From Stomoxys calcitrans (lineage: Eukaryota > Arthropoda > Insecta > Diptera > Muscidae), in the NCBI RefSeq assembly GCF_963082655.1, contig NC_081556.1, forward strand, positions 71,161,227-71,225,226: a stretch of 64,000 bases of DNA. Direction: 5' to 3'. Below the pieces are notes generated by a model that made no database searches, had not been told where the DNA came from, and saw only the letters and a list, made by a program, of their open reading frames with translations. Position numbers and translations under genes: made by a program. Below, piece after piece: positions 1-12,057 of the stretch. How positions within the stretch are numbered: position 1 is the first letter of the stretch; every line of letters starts with the position of its first letter.

Positions 1-980
1 GCTAGCAACATTTGTAAGGTACTATGCCATGTAAAAATTATCTCAAAAGAGGTGTCGTGCGATTATTTTTTACAACTTTCGACGTGGATTAACTTAACAA
101 CAGTGCATCGATGTATTCAATTTTTTGACGATGAAGCTCCATTAAGGACCAGTGTTTATCGATGGTATGGTGAATTCAAGACGAATTTCGTGAAGGTCAT
201 CCAAAATCAGTAGTTGTTCCAAAAACCATTGATGCTGATATTGCAAAATCGTTATGTGACCTATCGTGAGATTGAGAGAACCTTAGGCATTAGTGGGACC
301 AGCATACTTTCAATATTGCATGAGCATTTGACCGTCAAAAAAATTTGTTCGCGTTGGATCCCACACAATTTGTCAATCGTTAAAAAAAGAGGCTGGTGTC
401 GATTGGTCGAAAGAAATGCTTCAAAAATACGATCGCGGTGCTTCGAAACACGTCTATGACATCGTGACAGGGGATGATTCGTGGACTTACGCGTATGTGT
501 CCGAAAGTGATCAGCAGTCGACTGTATGGGTGTTTGAAGATGGGCCAAATCCAACAAAAGTTGCTCGCGCACGAAGAACTTCCAAGCAAATGATCGCCTG
601 CGTTTTCGGAAAAACTGGACATGTCGCAACCTTACCACTAGAACAACGCAGGAAAACCAACCGCCGAAGACAAATCACTATTCACCACGACAATGCGAGC
701 TCTCACACACCGGCCCAAGCAACTGCATTTTTGGGCACTCAAAACATCGATTTGACGGGTCATCCACCTTGTAGTCATGACTTGGCACCGATTGACTTCT
801 TTTTATTCCCGTACGTAAAAAATAAAATGAGAGGTTAACTGGTAATACCTTAATCAGAGTGGCAAAAGTGCTTCGACAATTGGTTCCAACGCATACAAAA
901 GTGTACAGATCATAATGGGGAATATTTTGAAAAACAATTAAGCGATTTTCGATGATTAATTTATTTTGTAAAAATTCTGA
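1..980 (+). pseudogene. mariner transposase remnant (D,D34D)
   Basis: This is a decayed mariner element whose left end probably lies outside the window. Readable pieces in different frames include a helix-turn-helix segment (VTYREIERTLGISGTSI, 255-305) and a catalytic segment at 416-838. The catalytic part shows TGDDSW, HHDNASSHT and HDLAPID. Exactly 34 residues separate the second and third aspartates, the mariner spacing. Frameshifts near 180 and 400 and an in-frame gap after PLEQRR, where mariners normally have about 20 more residues, show it is dead. At its right side it abuts the end of a DINE element, so it may have inserted into that copy. Confidence 0.85.
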
Positions 981-1051
981 GCAGAAACCATGGTGGTGAG
1001 TTCCCAAGATTCGGCCCGGCCGAACTTAGCACGCTTTTACTTGTTATAATT
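981..1051 (+). mobile_element. DINE-1-like element, hairpin end only
   Basis: Only the 3' end of a DINE-type element remains. It carries GGTGGTGAGTTCCCAAGATT, then the hairpin TTCGGCCCGGCCGAA, then a CTTAGCACGC...ACTTG terminus. This matches the right end of the fuller copy at 34811-35476. The mariner remnant sits directly upstream. Confidence 0.75.
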
Positions 1052-1055
1052 AATC

Positions 1056-1839
1056 TTTTAAATACCAACACGGAAGATATTGAGCTGAAACTTTGCATAG
1101 ATTCTTTTTTTTTTTGTCGATAGGCAGGTTAAGTTCGAAGATGGGCTATATCGGACTATATCTTGCTATAGCCCCCATATAGACCGATCTGCCGACTTAA
1201 GGTTTTAGGCCCATAAAAGCCACATATTTTATCAGATTTTGCTGAAACTTGGGACAGGGATTTGTGTTGGGCCCTTAGACACCTTTTTTTTCTTTGGCTC
1301 AGATCGGACCAGATTTGGATATAGCTGCCATATGGTCCGATCTCTCGATTATGGTCTTGGGCTCATAAAACGCGCATGATTTGTCGGATTTCGCTGAAAT
1401 TTAGGACAGTGAGTTGAGTTAGGCCCCTCGATATCCTTTTCGAAGACGGCCCAGATCGGTCCAGATTTGGATATAGCTGCCGTATAGACCGATCTCTCAA
1501 TTTAAGGTCTTGGCGCCATAAGAGGTGCATTTATAATCCGATTTGACACATTGACTAATGTAAGGCTTTTCGACATTCGTCTTCTATATGATTCAGATCG
1601 GTCTGTATTTGATATAGCTGCCGAAATGAACCAAATTTGAATTGTGAGTTGTATTTATTAGACCACCTAATGCCCGTGCCGAATTTGGTCCAAATCGGAC
1701 CATATTTCGATATAGTTACTATGGGTGGATAAATATTGCGCTCTTCACCGGATTATGACGAAAGGTGGTTTACATATGTACCCAAGGTCGTGGGTATCCA
1801 AAGTTCGTCCCAGCCGAACTTAATGCCTTCTCACTTGTT
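1056..1839 (+). mobile_element. DINE-1-like element, subfamily with GGTGGTGGGTATCC end, 5' truncated
   Basis: This is a 5'-truncated copy of the subfamily seen complete at 35480-36748 and, inverted, at 13095-14257. It starts at the segment GATATTGAGCTGAAACTTTG, has repeated modules built around a 'GATATAGCTGCCATATAGACCGATCTC'-like core (given here in shortened consensus form), and ends with a degenerate hairpin plus a T-rich ACTTGTT terminus. It carries no coding capacity. Confidence 0.8.
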
Positions 1840-2400
1840 TTCTTTTCTTTTCTAGAATTTGTAGCTTAGGGCGACTGTTCTTACGCAAATCGCGTGTAGC
1901 TACCAGTGATTTTATTCCTTTTACCATAGACAAAGGAAATCTGTAGACTCATAACCATTTATTCAAAAAAGCTTTAACAGATCGAAGAAATGTCAAATTC
2001 TTAGTCGTTTATATGTAAGTCCGAAAAGAATCAAGGCGATGCAGACTGGAGTGCTTTCGAATTGTTTAATTAAGATTTTGAGTTTCAAAGTCTATACCTT
2101 TCCGTTGTCTATGCTTTACTGGATTCTCTTCAGGAAGTTTGAGCATGGTTTCGGGAAAAAGAACAACACTCCAATTATGTATATGACACGGATTACCCTC
2201 GCATGAAATTGACCTCCGCCATCAATATTTTTCGGGAGGCTGGAATGGTATTGGTCTTCTAGGCAAATTGAAGTATGCTTAAAAAAAACAGAACACACAA
2301 CGCAAGGCTTAAAATTTATTCCACCCTTTCACTAAATCAGTATAAGGACTTACTTATTAACTTGACATAAAGTTTTGCATAATAAGCCACTGAAGACACT
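1840..2400. other. intergenic, nothing recognised
   Basis: AT-rich sequence without a convincing ORF, RNA gene or repeat that I recognise. The single short minus-strand ORF at 2116-2298 shows no family motif. Confidence 0.5.
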
Positions 2401-2770
2401 GCAAATGCTGCGCCCGCGGGCAGTCAGCGATTTTCGAGAGGAGAGTCTCAGTGAGGAGTCAGGTGGCACTGGCTCTTAATTAAATACTGAGTGCCAATGA
2501 TACTCCAGATGACAAGGCGAGTTATTGGCGCCTTCAAATAACCAATGGCCAACATCAGCGTCTGTTCCCAGGTTAGGGGCGGCTGGCGGCGAACGTCGGA
2601 TCTTGGAGCAAGTGGCTCGCCACAACGAGGGATACGTGTGCAATCCCACAAAACCCATGCGGTTGGGGCACTGGGCCAGTAACCCGCCCCCGGAAAACTA
2701 AGAACTACTATGAGAAACAAAGGAATAGTAAAAACGGACCCCCCCACGCAAACGAAAAAAGGACCATGAG

Positions 2771-3211
2771 TTGCGGATCTGCACCTGGAATGTCCGCACT
2801 CTTTATAGAGAAGGTGCAGTATACTCGCTGGCGGATGTATTAGAGAAGTACAAGGCAGATATTACCGCCTTACAGGAAGTGCGATGGACTGGGAATGGCG
2901 TCACTACAACACCAAACGGTGACGAACTATACTATAGCTGCCATAACACGAGGCATGAATTTGGTTGTGGATTTGTGGTTAGTCGGAGAGTGAAACACCT
3001 TGTCTCCAGCTTTACTCCGGTGGATGAGAGGCTAGCCACAATCCGCATAAAAGACAAATTCTTTAACATCATCCCTATTTGTGCCCATGCCCTGACGGAA
3101 GACAAAGACGAGCAGACGAAGAATATTTTCTACGAACGCCTAGAGAGAGATAATGAGCGATGCCTCGCCCATGATATTAAAATTGTTCTGGGAGATTTTA
3201 ATGAGAAATGA
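2771..3211 (+). pseudogene. LINE apurinic-type endonuclease domain
   Basis: An open segment of 146 codons encodes the N-terminal endonuclease that nicks target DNA for target-primed reverse transcription. It begins MRICTWNVRTL, followed by the LQEVRW motif around residue 35 and GDFN near the end, matching the metal-binding Asn, Glu and Asp/Asn of the APE-like fold. The domain stops at GDFNEK, before the C-terminal SDH motif expected in this family, because the next part of the element has been deleted. Frame differs from the downstream pieces. Confidence 0.8.
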
Positions 3212-3234
3212 TATAATGGTGCAGTGGCAAACTA

Positions 3235-4874
3235 TTGCCCATGGAACTATTGCCCATGGAAAATGCCGCGAAATCCGTACTTGGGTACCGGGAGCCTCCT
3301 CCAAGAAACCCATGGTACGACAAAGAGTGTCGAGATGCTAATGAAGCCAAGAATGCGGCATATAGAGCAACCCTGCAATCAGTAGCAACGCGCCAGATGA
3401 AGGAGAGGTATCGGGAGAAAAAGAGAGAGGAGAAACGTCTATTCCGCAGCAAGAAAAAGGAAATGGAAAGACGTGAGAGTGAGCGAATTGAGATATACAG
3501 GAGTCAGAATGAAGTCCGGAAATTCTACCAAAGAATTAAACATCAAACCGATGGCTTTCGTGCAGGCATATCCTCCTGCAGTGACAAAGAAGGAAATCTG
3601 GTAACTGACACAGATAACATGCTGAGGATATGGAAAGAACATTTTACCCAACTGCTAGTGTCCGAAAGATTGAAACCTAAAGTCAGTGAGATAATTGGGC
3701 CCTATCAATGCGGCTTTAGACCTGGTAAATCCACCCTAGACCAGATATACACACTGCGCCAAATCCTGGAAAGGACCCGAGAAGGACAAATTAAAACCTT
3801 CCATCAAAACCTTTACATTCAAAGGCATTTCAAGCCATGTCTGAGTTTGGTATCCCTGCAAAATTAATAAGACTCTGCAGGATGACGCTTGCTGATACGC
3901 GTTCCTCAGTAAGAATAGGAAATAATCTCTCCAAACCATTTAATACCAAACGAGGTTTCAGACAAGGAGACAGCCTATAGTGTGATCTCTTTAACATCCT
4001 GCAGGAAAAGATCATACGAGATGCAGATGTGAATAGATATGGCACACTAATCACAAGAGAACACATGCTACTCGCCTATGCCGACGATATCGATATCATA
4101 GGTCGGTCACCGGAAGTAGTTACTGCAGCCTTTGAAAGAATCGAAAGAGAGTCAGATCAAATGGGTCTGGCAGTAAATGAAGATAAGACGAAATGGATGG
4201 TTTCAGCTCCCAAAAAGCATTGCACAACCGAGCTGATAAAGAAAATGGAGAAAGTTGGGAACCACAACTTTGAGGCAGTCAGTAACTTTATCTACCTCGG
4301 CACCGCCGTAACCGAAACGAATGGCACTAGTTTTGAGATTAAGCGAAGAATAATACTAGCAAACCGATGCTACTTTAGACTAAGTAAGCAGTTTAGAAAC
4401 AAGGCCACCTCTCGACAGACGAAGACTACACGTTACAAGACACTGATACTACCCGTGCTGTTATATGTTTCTGAAGCATGGGTACTTGTGAAAGCAGATG
4501 AGGCAGTGCTTGGAGTATTTGAGAAAAAGATTTTTCGTAAAATATATGGACCAGTTTGCATTAACGGAGAATATATGTATGAGCTGTATGACGACGATAG
4601 CATAGTTACACGCATCAAAATGCAACGGCTGCGTTGGCTAGGTCATGTTGTCAGAATGGATGAAGAAGCTCCAGCAAAGAAGTCTTTTAAAGGCAAACAC
4701 GGTGGTACACGCAAACCAGGAAGACCGAAAGCCCGATGGAAAGATCAAGTTGTGGGAGACACCTCGAAACTTGGGGTCAGAGATTTTAGAATGAGCGCAG
4801 AAGATCGAGGCGCTTGGAACGCTTTTCTACCTTCGGGTAGTGGAACAAATAAATATTCTGTCGTAGCCAATTAA
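3235..4874 (+). pseudogene. LINE reverse transcriptase, fragmented
   Basis: The first piece (3235-3800) contains a very basic linker and then the RT motif QCGFRPGKSTLDQIYTLRQI. A middle part (3800-4028) is frameshifted and has a stop. The last piece (4029-4874) carries the catalytic YADD (LLAYADDIDIIGR), the thumb region and a C-terminal HGGTRKPGRPKARWKDQV-type segment common in RTE-like LINEs. RT motifs between the linker and GFRPGKST are missing, so the copy is inactive. Confidence 0.8.
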
Positions 4875-5009
4875 AGTAAAGTAAAGTAAGGCACTGAAGT
4901 CGTTGCAAAACAAATAAAGAATATGATTCACAATTGTTTCTCGGGGTTTTAGCTAAATTTGTCAAAATTTCCTTGGTTGGTATCTTAGAACGCGGAATTT
5001 CTTTTCAGT

Positions 5010-5420
5010 AACCCTGCGTTTTGTTTGTTTATTAATGGCATTAATGGCACTAGTACAATAAGATTTAGAATCTTATAATTGACTGTACTAAATTTATAAT
5101 ATCGGCTTTATTCACAAAACTTTATGAAACCTATTCCAAATCTACATTAAGTTTTGTAATTAAAGCCGTAAGGAAAAAATGGATTATTACAAAAAATATG
5201 ATTTGAAAGTTATATAATAGTAATTATTAAGAAAAAAACTCAGTTTTTAAAGCGGAAGCACTGCTTAACAGTTGTAAATAATTAGGGAGCGAGTTCCAAA
5301 GACGTGAAGTGTTAATGCAGAATTGCCGTTCTGAACAGTCTTTTAAATCTCGGTAGTATGTTTTTCTTGCCTCTTCTGGATCTGGGGAATTACAAACGAG
5401 TCATTTACTTTCCAGCATTC
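5010..5420 (-). mobile_element. LINE 3' end (RLWNSLP C-terminus and tail)
   Basis: On the minus strand 5390-5263 reads as the C-terminal tail of a LINE reverse transcriptase, including YYRDLKDCSERQF and SRLWNSLPNYL. It is followed by an AT-rich 3' untranslated region ending near 5020 in a duplicated TGCCATTAA tract and an A-rich stretch. The clade is not decided. The rest of the element is absent. Confidence 0.6.
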
Positions 5421-6311
5421 GTTTTTTCTTCTTCTGGCCTTAAATCTGACCCTAAGGAAAAATCGCAGAGATACAACGCTCTTCAATTACATCACTCCTC
5501 CACTAATCGCGTCCTATAGAAATTTTGTAGTGGCAACACTTTTGCCAATCCCCTTGGCACCATGTAACGTTTCCACCTAATTTTTCAAATGCCGGTATCT
5601 GCGCACATTGTACGCGGAGAATTGCCGCTGCCCACCAATTAATTATTAAAAAAATATATAAGACCGCATGCAGCAGAACTGATAAATAGTTTACCACACA
5701 TAGATATTGAAAAAAAGAACAGAAATTTTCATAGAAAATTAAATCAAATTCTGATAAAAGTTTCGCCTTTCGAAGCTCATCGGGAGATGGGGAACCATAT
5801 GAGGTATGGGCCGATTAGCAACATACTTAGAGCGTGTCTCTCAACTCGACTCGTAACAGAATGTCAAATGAAAGGATCCAGCCAAAAAAAGAATCGAGTT
5901 CTTCAGAGGCGCACAAAGACAAATATCATATATGATTTCAATTAATACTGTGGCCGAAGCTGTAATAAAGATATTACAAATTTCAATTTGCATGTATGGC
6001 AGAAGAAGACTTTAAAGGATTTGAGAAAACATGTCCATAATCGTAGTCGCTGATAGGATATTGTGTTGATCTTTCCATAAATACCATAATTTTTCCGTCG
6101 CTATTACTGCTTAAAATGTTTCATTTGTATCGGACAATGTGTATAACTTTTACATATGCTAAATTTGACATGTCATATTACATATTACATATCGTGCAAT
6201 ACCAGCTTTAACAGGAGTAACAAAAAAGCTGAAGGATTGATTATTTTATGATTGCGATTACGTTGCGGCTTCTTTATTCCCTCCTTTTTGTCCTTCTGAC
6301 CTCTTTGTTTT
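5421..6311. other. intergenic, nothing recognised
   Basis: No convincing coding sequence. A minus-strand ORF of 64 codons at 5503-5697 has a hydrophobic start but no family resemblance that I can see. Confidence 0.5.
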
Positions 6312-6946
6312 TAGACCCTCCACCATAGGATGGATTATACTAATCTAATCATTCTGTATGTAACACCTCGAAATATTGACCCCATAAAGTATAAATATTC
6401 TTGATCGTCTCGACGTTCTGAGTCGGTCTAGCCATGTCGGTCCGTCTCTCGAAATGCAGATAGCGGTCGAACGTGCAAGGCTAGCCGCTTGAAATTTTGA
6501 ATAGATACCTAATACTGATGCAGGGGATTGGGGATTGCAAATGGGCCATATCGGTTTAGATATGGATATAGCTTCCATACAAACCGATCTCCCTAATTGA
6601 CTTCTTGAGCCTCTGGAGCAGCAATTTTTGTCCGATATAGCTAAAATTTTGCACATAGTGTTCGGTATGACTTCCAACAACTGCGCAAAGTAACGTCTAA
6701 ATCGGTCAAGAACCTGATATAGCTCCCATATAAACTGGTTTGACTTCTTGAGCCCTAAGAAGCCGCGATTTTTATCTGATTTGGCTGAAATTTTGCATAT
6801 AGTGTTGTGTTATGACTTTCAACAACTGTGCCAAGTACTGTCCAAATCGGTGTATAACCACAAATAGCTACCATATTTTAGCAGAATCCGTGGTGGTAAG
6901 TTCCCAAAATTCGGTCCGGATGAACTTAACACGCTGTTAAATTTAA
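6312..6946 (+). mobile_element. DINE-1-like element, nearly complete
   Basis: It starts with a degenerate form of the 5' end (CCCTCCACCATAGGATGG), continues through CCATAAAGTATAAATATTC and a CATGTCGGTCCGTCTC tract, which is the GTCY site, and then the repeated AAACCGATC modules. It ends in a mutated hairpin near 6915. The block order is that of Drosophila INE-1/DINE-1, a Helentron-associated non-autonomous element. Open frames inside are chance. Confidence 0.8.
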
Positions 6947-7889
6947 TTATGTCCGACTGCACATGGTAGTAGCCCGTAACAGTCAAGTACAATAATTGAT
7001 TGAACTCCTGTCGAGCAAATATTGACAATATGAAGTTTGTACATGTATTGAAGCCAATTTATGCAGCTTAGGTTTACTCAACGCGAGTTGCTACTGTGAA
7101 GCTTTATTGACGCAACACATGTGTTCGTGCCGCAATTATTTTATTGCATATGGGCCACAATCAACACCATGCTTCCGCACGAAGTGTTCGTGATGATGGT
7201 AGAACTCTCCCCACGAATTTTATACAAAGATTTACCCTTTTCGAAGGCTTATGTGTGTCGTTGTGCACTTGTTGATTTTGATGAATTTCTGTAGAGTGAT
7301 ACGCTGCAGGGCAGCACCTAGGCTGGGCCCAATAGAAAACATCTGAGGTAATTTGCTTTTTGCAGTTTAATGGAGACCGTTGTGCTCACGCGTGTCTGCA
7401 ACAGTCAATGAGTTCCCCTGACTCACAAGTGCAACCGCATTCCTGAATACCCAGACTTATTGGCTTGCGCCTTTACATTTGATTGTTCCATTGCATTAGT
7501 AGATGAGCTTTTAACGATGGCTTTTGACCACTGCGGAGATGGAATAGCCAAAGGTTAAATTCGTATTAACAAGTAAGGAAAAGCAAAACTAGAAGATCCC
7601 AATAACATAATATCCTACATCTACCCCAGAGGTGTAAATTGGGCAGTATCATATATGGATACTATATATAATTCAGAAATTATCTGATGGACTTTGGCAT
7701 AGATGTTTAGTAATAAAATAATAAATAGGCAAATCCATGCAAAACTATAGTAACTTCGGCTCTATAAGTGCAAATCTTGCGATGCATAAATGTATATGAG
7801 AGCTATATCTTAACCTGCACCGGTTTTCATAAAATTTCCTAGAAATATCACCAGTCATAGGAGTGACACATTATTGCAATATTACTCAA
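6947..7889. other. intergenic with an old unclassified repeat
   Basis: 7030-7560 shows no recognised feature. From about 7580 to 7889 the text (CATATATGGATACTATATAT, 'GCGATGCATAAATGTATATGAGAGC') resembles segments at 12780-13094, 16600-16840 and 44880-45545, so an old dispersed family of unknown type is present. Confidence 0.4.
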
Positions 7890-8412
7890 AATCGAAAAAA
7901 AACATATATACATGGGATCTTTACTACAACTCATTCGATATCGACCAAATTCAAAACACCTAGTGGATGCCGTAGAAGAAGTCACAGTGCAAAATAAATG
8001 CGCCTGCTAAGGCTCCAAAAGATAAAATCTGGTGATACATTTCTATGGTAGCTACATCTAAATCTCTAATCTAAAGAGTCACAAGAGAGTCCTTTTTGAC
8101 GATTCTGTGAGGTTCGGATAACAAGTGCCCACATTAATGCAATAGGGGTCCAAATTGAACGAACCTATAAAAGTAGGTATATCAAAATCTCAACCGATTT
8201 CTTCAATTTTCAATAGGCATCGTGTCCAGATCAAAAAAAGTGTGTGCGAAATTTGAAGATTATTGGATAAAAATTGTCATCTGTACATTGTACACGTGCA
8301 GAGAGGGACCGACATAAAAATGTATTCTTTGTTGGGTCTCATATCAATATTTTTGTGTGTTACTAATGGAATGGCGAAATAAGTATATCCCCATCTTACG
8401 GTGCAGCGTATA
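7890..8412 (-). mobile_element. degenerate DINE-like element
   Basis: The right end reads GGTGCAGCGTATAAAAAGC after a block comparable to the CCAT...GGGTATAAAA end of inverted DINE copies, with GAGGGACCGACAT in the place of the GTCY tract. The rest is too decayed to align with confidence by eye. Confidence 0.4.
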
Positions 8413-9305
8413 AAAAGCATAAAACCGTATACTTTGAGAAACGAAGAAAAATTACTATTCGCTTGATGAATGTGTTGTGTTTTTTGTTATTTTTTTTACC
8501 GTCAGTTTTAAATTTTCCCGTGAGTCGTTTCGTGAGTGTCTCATAAGTCGAGATTATGATTAGTTTTGTGAATTTATATAGCTGTAACTTGGCAATAACT
8601 TTGATATATATATATACTCGTATTAATTTGTGGTTTTTCCAGTCTCCAAACTTAAAGTGATAAGTCTTCTTTGCCAAGAGACGAAACGTGTTAAGTGCGG
8701 ATTTTTGTGAAGATTGGTTGATACGAACATACCCTGGGATCAACCATGATTGAACCACTGAAAGTAGTAGTAGTAGTAATTCTTCCTTTATTTTAAATAA
8801 CAGTATACATGTTCTTCAATTACAATTTTTCGGATTAAAGTATCGAGTTATTCAAATGAAAGAATGAATACGGCTATGACAATATTGTCGTCTGCCGAAA
8901 TATTGACTGAAGGGAGTATCTTATCTAAAGATGGGGGAGAACACTAGGATTTTATTTTATACACTTTACGAAAGGGATGACTTGCTCCAAGTTCTATATA
9001 AAGGTATTATTCCGACTTTTATGGCGTAAATTCAGAATATTTGCTGATTTAAAATTGATCACTAGGATACAAACACATTAAGCCATTGCCTACCTACTAG
9101 GGAGTACATTTATTTGTATTTGTAGATTAATGAATTAATCGTTTATTTGAAACATCTGGTTCGACGATTAATCGAACAAAACCGTTACAAGAGCTACAAC
9201 TCGATTCTTTTATGAAAAAACATCACCACTGGACGAACACCTCGAAATTATTTTTTAAAGGCAAACTTTTTTAAAATTTTTCTAAAGACAACATTTTTAT
9301 AAAAA
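8413..9305. other. intergenic, short AGT repeat
   Basis: AT-rich sequence. A short (AGT)5-like run at 8763-8780 next to an A/T-rich stretch could be the tail of a retroelement on the minus strand, but no body was recognised. Confidence 0.35.
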
Positions 9306-9797
9306 CAAGTAAAAGCGTGCTAAGTTCGGCCGGGCCGAATCTTATATACCCTCCACCATGCATCGCATTTTTCGAGTTCTTTTCCCGGCATCTCTTCTTA
9401 GGCAAAAAAGGATATAAGAGAAGAGTTGCTCTGCTATTAAAACGATATCAAGATATGGTCCGGTTCGGACCACAATTAATTTATATGTTGGAGACCTGTG
9501 TAAAATTTCAGCCAATTCGTATAAGAATTGCGCCCATTGGGGCTCACGAAGTAAAATAGAGAGAACGATTTATATGGGATCTGTATCGGGCTATAGACCG
9601 ATTCAGACCATAAAAAACACGTTTGTTGATGGTCATGAGAGGATCCGTCGTACAAAATTTCAGGCATATCTGATAATAATTGCGACTTCTAGGGGTCAAG
9701 AAGTCAAGATTCCAGATCGTTTTATATGGCAGCTATATCAGGTTATGAACCGATTTGAACCTTATTTGACACAGTTGTTGAAAGTAAAAATAAAATA
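9306..9797 (-). mobile_element. DINE-1-like element, left arm of an inverted pair
   Basis: It begins with the inverted terminus CAAGTAAAAGCGTGCTAAG, the hairpin TTCGGCCGGGCCGAA and TATACCCTCCACCAT, the subterminal inverted repeat. It runs into the first internal modules and stops where an oppositely oriented copy begins. It is very similar to the same region of the copies at 45766-47560 and 52751-54219, so this family spread recently. Confidence 0.85.
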
Positions 9798-10729
9798 GGT
9801 CGGTTGGTATTGTAAATGGGCCATATCGGTCCATAACCTGATATAGCTGCCATATAAACCGTTCTTGGGTCTTGACTTCTTGAGCCTCTAGAAGGCGCAA
9901 TTCTTATCCGATTGGAATGGAATTTCGCACGACGTGTTTTGTTATGATACCCAACAACTGTGCCAAGTATGGTTTAAATCGGTTCATAACCTGACATAGC
10001 TGCCATATAAACCGATCTTGGGTCTTGACTTCTTGAGCCTCTAGAGGGCACAATTCTTATCCGATTTGAATGAAATTTTGCATGAAGTATTTCGATATGA
10101 TATCCAATAACTGTGCCAAGTATGGTTGAAATCGGTCCTTAACCTGATATAGCTGTGATATAAACAGATCTGGGGATTTGACTTCTTGAGCTTCTAGAGG
10201 GCGCAATTCCTATCCGATTTGGCTGAAATTTTGCATGACGTATTTTATTTTTACTTCCAACAACTGTGTCAAATAAGGTTCAAATCGGTTCATAACCTGA
10301 TATAGCTGCCATATAAACCGATCTGGGATCTTGACTTCTTGACCCCTAGAGGTCGCAATTATTATCCGATATGTCTGAAATTTTGTACGACGGGTCCTCT
10401 CATGACCATCAACAAACGTGTTTATTATGGTCTGAATCGGTCTATAGCCCGATACAGATCCTATAAATCGTTCTCTCTATTTTACTTCGTGAGCCCCAAT
10501 GGGCGCAATTCTTATACGAAATGGCTGAAATTTTACACAGGTCTCCAAAATATAATTAGTTGTGGTCCGAACCGGTCCATATCTTGATATCGTTTTAATA
10601 GCAGAGCAACTCTTTTCTTATATCCTTTTTTGCCTAAGAAGAGATGCCGGGAAAAGAACTCGACAAATGCGATCGATGGTGGAGGGTATATAAGATTCGG
10701 CCCGGCCGAACTTAGCACGCTTTTACTTG
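9798..10729 (+). mobile_element. DINE-1-like element, right arm of an inverted pair
   Basis: It starts inside the element (AGGTCGGTTGGTATTGTAAA), lacks the 5' end and GTCY tract, carries several 153-bp modules and ends in the hairpin and CTTAGCACGC...ACTTG terminus. Its last 490 bases are the reverse complement of 9306-9797, with about 440 bases between the arms. Confidence 0.85.
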
Positions 10730-11262
10730 TTTGGAATATTTTAAATTTTAAAAATTTTTGGAATAAATCGTTTTTATTTCCTAAGGCCCTACAACAAAAA
10801 ATCATTTTCTTAATATTTTATGACCATTTGACGAAAAAAGCTGGGTTTAATGATTTTGGCATTAAATCGCACCTGCTGTCAAAAGAAGTAGGATTCTTGC
10901 CATAAAATTATTTTTTTAATATAGAAACCATCAAGTGTAACAATTGTTGCAATTTGGTTCAATCGTCCACTTTACGCTAATTTAAATTTTATTACGATAC
11001 TTTTTTCGACGATGCAAATTATAATCGTATACGGCAATAGTTAGATTAAATTTACCGTACATCTTATCCATCAAAAACGGATTGTCGGTCGATTTTAATA
11101 AAGTTCTAAGAAGAAATAGCCGCATCATTTAAGCAGAATGGAGATAGTTCTTCGTAAAAAAATTGGTCAAAATTTATTTTTTTGAAATATTTTACATTTA
11201 TATTTGCTTAATTTTTTCAATTTGATTGGGTAAAATTTTGTGGAAATAAAAGTCATTTAAAA
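10730..11262. other. intergenic, nothing recognised
   Basis: AT-rich sequence with no supported gene. Its last eight bases (ATTTAAAA, 11255-11262) are the left target duplication of the hAT element that follows. Confidence 0.5.
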
Positions 11263-11838
11263 TAGAGTTGGGTAGTTCCGGATGGAACTAGTTCATTGGA
11301 ACTTATCCAAGTAAGGAACTGCTGGAACTAGTTCCATCTTTTTCCTTCTTATAGTTCCATAGTTCCTTTTATTTGTACGTACACTTTTCTTTTGCTCCCT
11401 TTGAGATGCCATATTTTTCAGCTTCATACAACAACTAAATAAAAGCGTCAATTTTTTCAATAGGCAACAACGTTGTTCGTTGTGATTTAGGTGAATGGAA
11501 AATAAAGGATTTGTGGCAACTACATTAAATGAATGTGGAGGCACAAATATGGAAACGTGGTGGCATCCACATATGATTTTTTTATTGTCAAAAAATGTAA
11601 ATTGTTTTGGTGGGCTTCGATTCGTGTTTTTTTCAGCATCGAGACTTAATATACTTGTTTAAAACAAAACACGAATTTTAAATTCAATTACATATACAGA
11701 CGGAATGTTTGTATCTATAGGTACAATTGAAAACATTGTATAAAGGAATAAATAAAGAGGATCGAAAATGAAAAAGGAGCTAAGGAACTAGTTCCTTTTG
11801 TGAAACGGAACTAAAAGGTACTAAAATGCCCACCTTTA
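11263..11838. mobile_element. non-autonomous hAT-like element
   Basis: The 576-bp segment is flanked on both sides by the 8-bp direct repeat ATTTAAAA (11255-11262 and 11839-11846), the target duplication length of hAT transposons. Its ends are imperfect inverted repeats: TAGAGTTGGGTA on the left and TAAAGGTGGGCA read inward from the right. GGAACTAGTTCC-type palindromes lie just inside both ends. There is no transposase ORF, so movement would need an enzyme in trans. Confidence 0.75.
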
Positions 11839-12057
11839 ATTTAAAACCAATTGATCGACACAAACAATAACCTGTTAAAGTCATAAAACTAGTTTGAGAG
11901 CAAAAAAAAAAAACGCAAATGGAAAAATTTCATCAAAATGCTGAAGCATATTCGCTGAAACTTTCACTATAAAACTAAGTTATTCGCAAAGACAACCACA
12001 CGTTGATGGATTTGAAAGATTAGGATCGGCCTATTAATAATGTGTTGGCAATTAGTA

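Larger units (their letters stand above)
2401..4892 (+). mobile_element. RTE-like non-LTR retrotransposon, broken copy
   Basis: A GC-richer 5' leader (about 2401-2765) precedes an endonuclease domain, a basic linker and a reverse transcriptase in the order usual for endonuclease-type LINEs. The copy ends at 4866-4890 in a short tandem repeat of TAAAG/AAAGT. Short simple-repeat tails instead of poly(A) are typical of the RTE clade, which is why I lean to that clade; the assignment is by eye. Coding continuity is lost: the three main pieces lie in three different frames, part of the reverse transcriptase is missing and there is an in-frame stop after RQGDSL. Confidence 0.8.
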
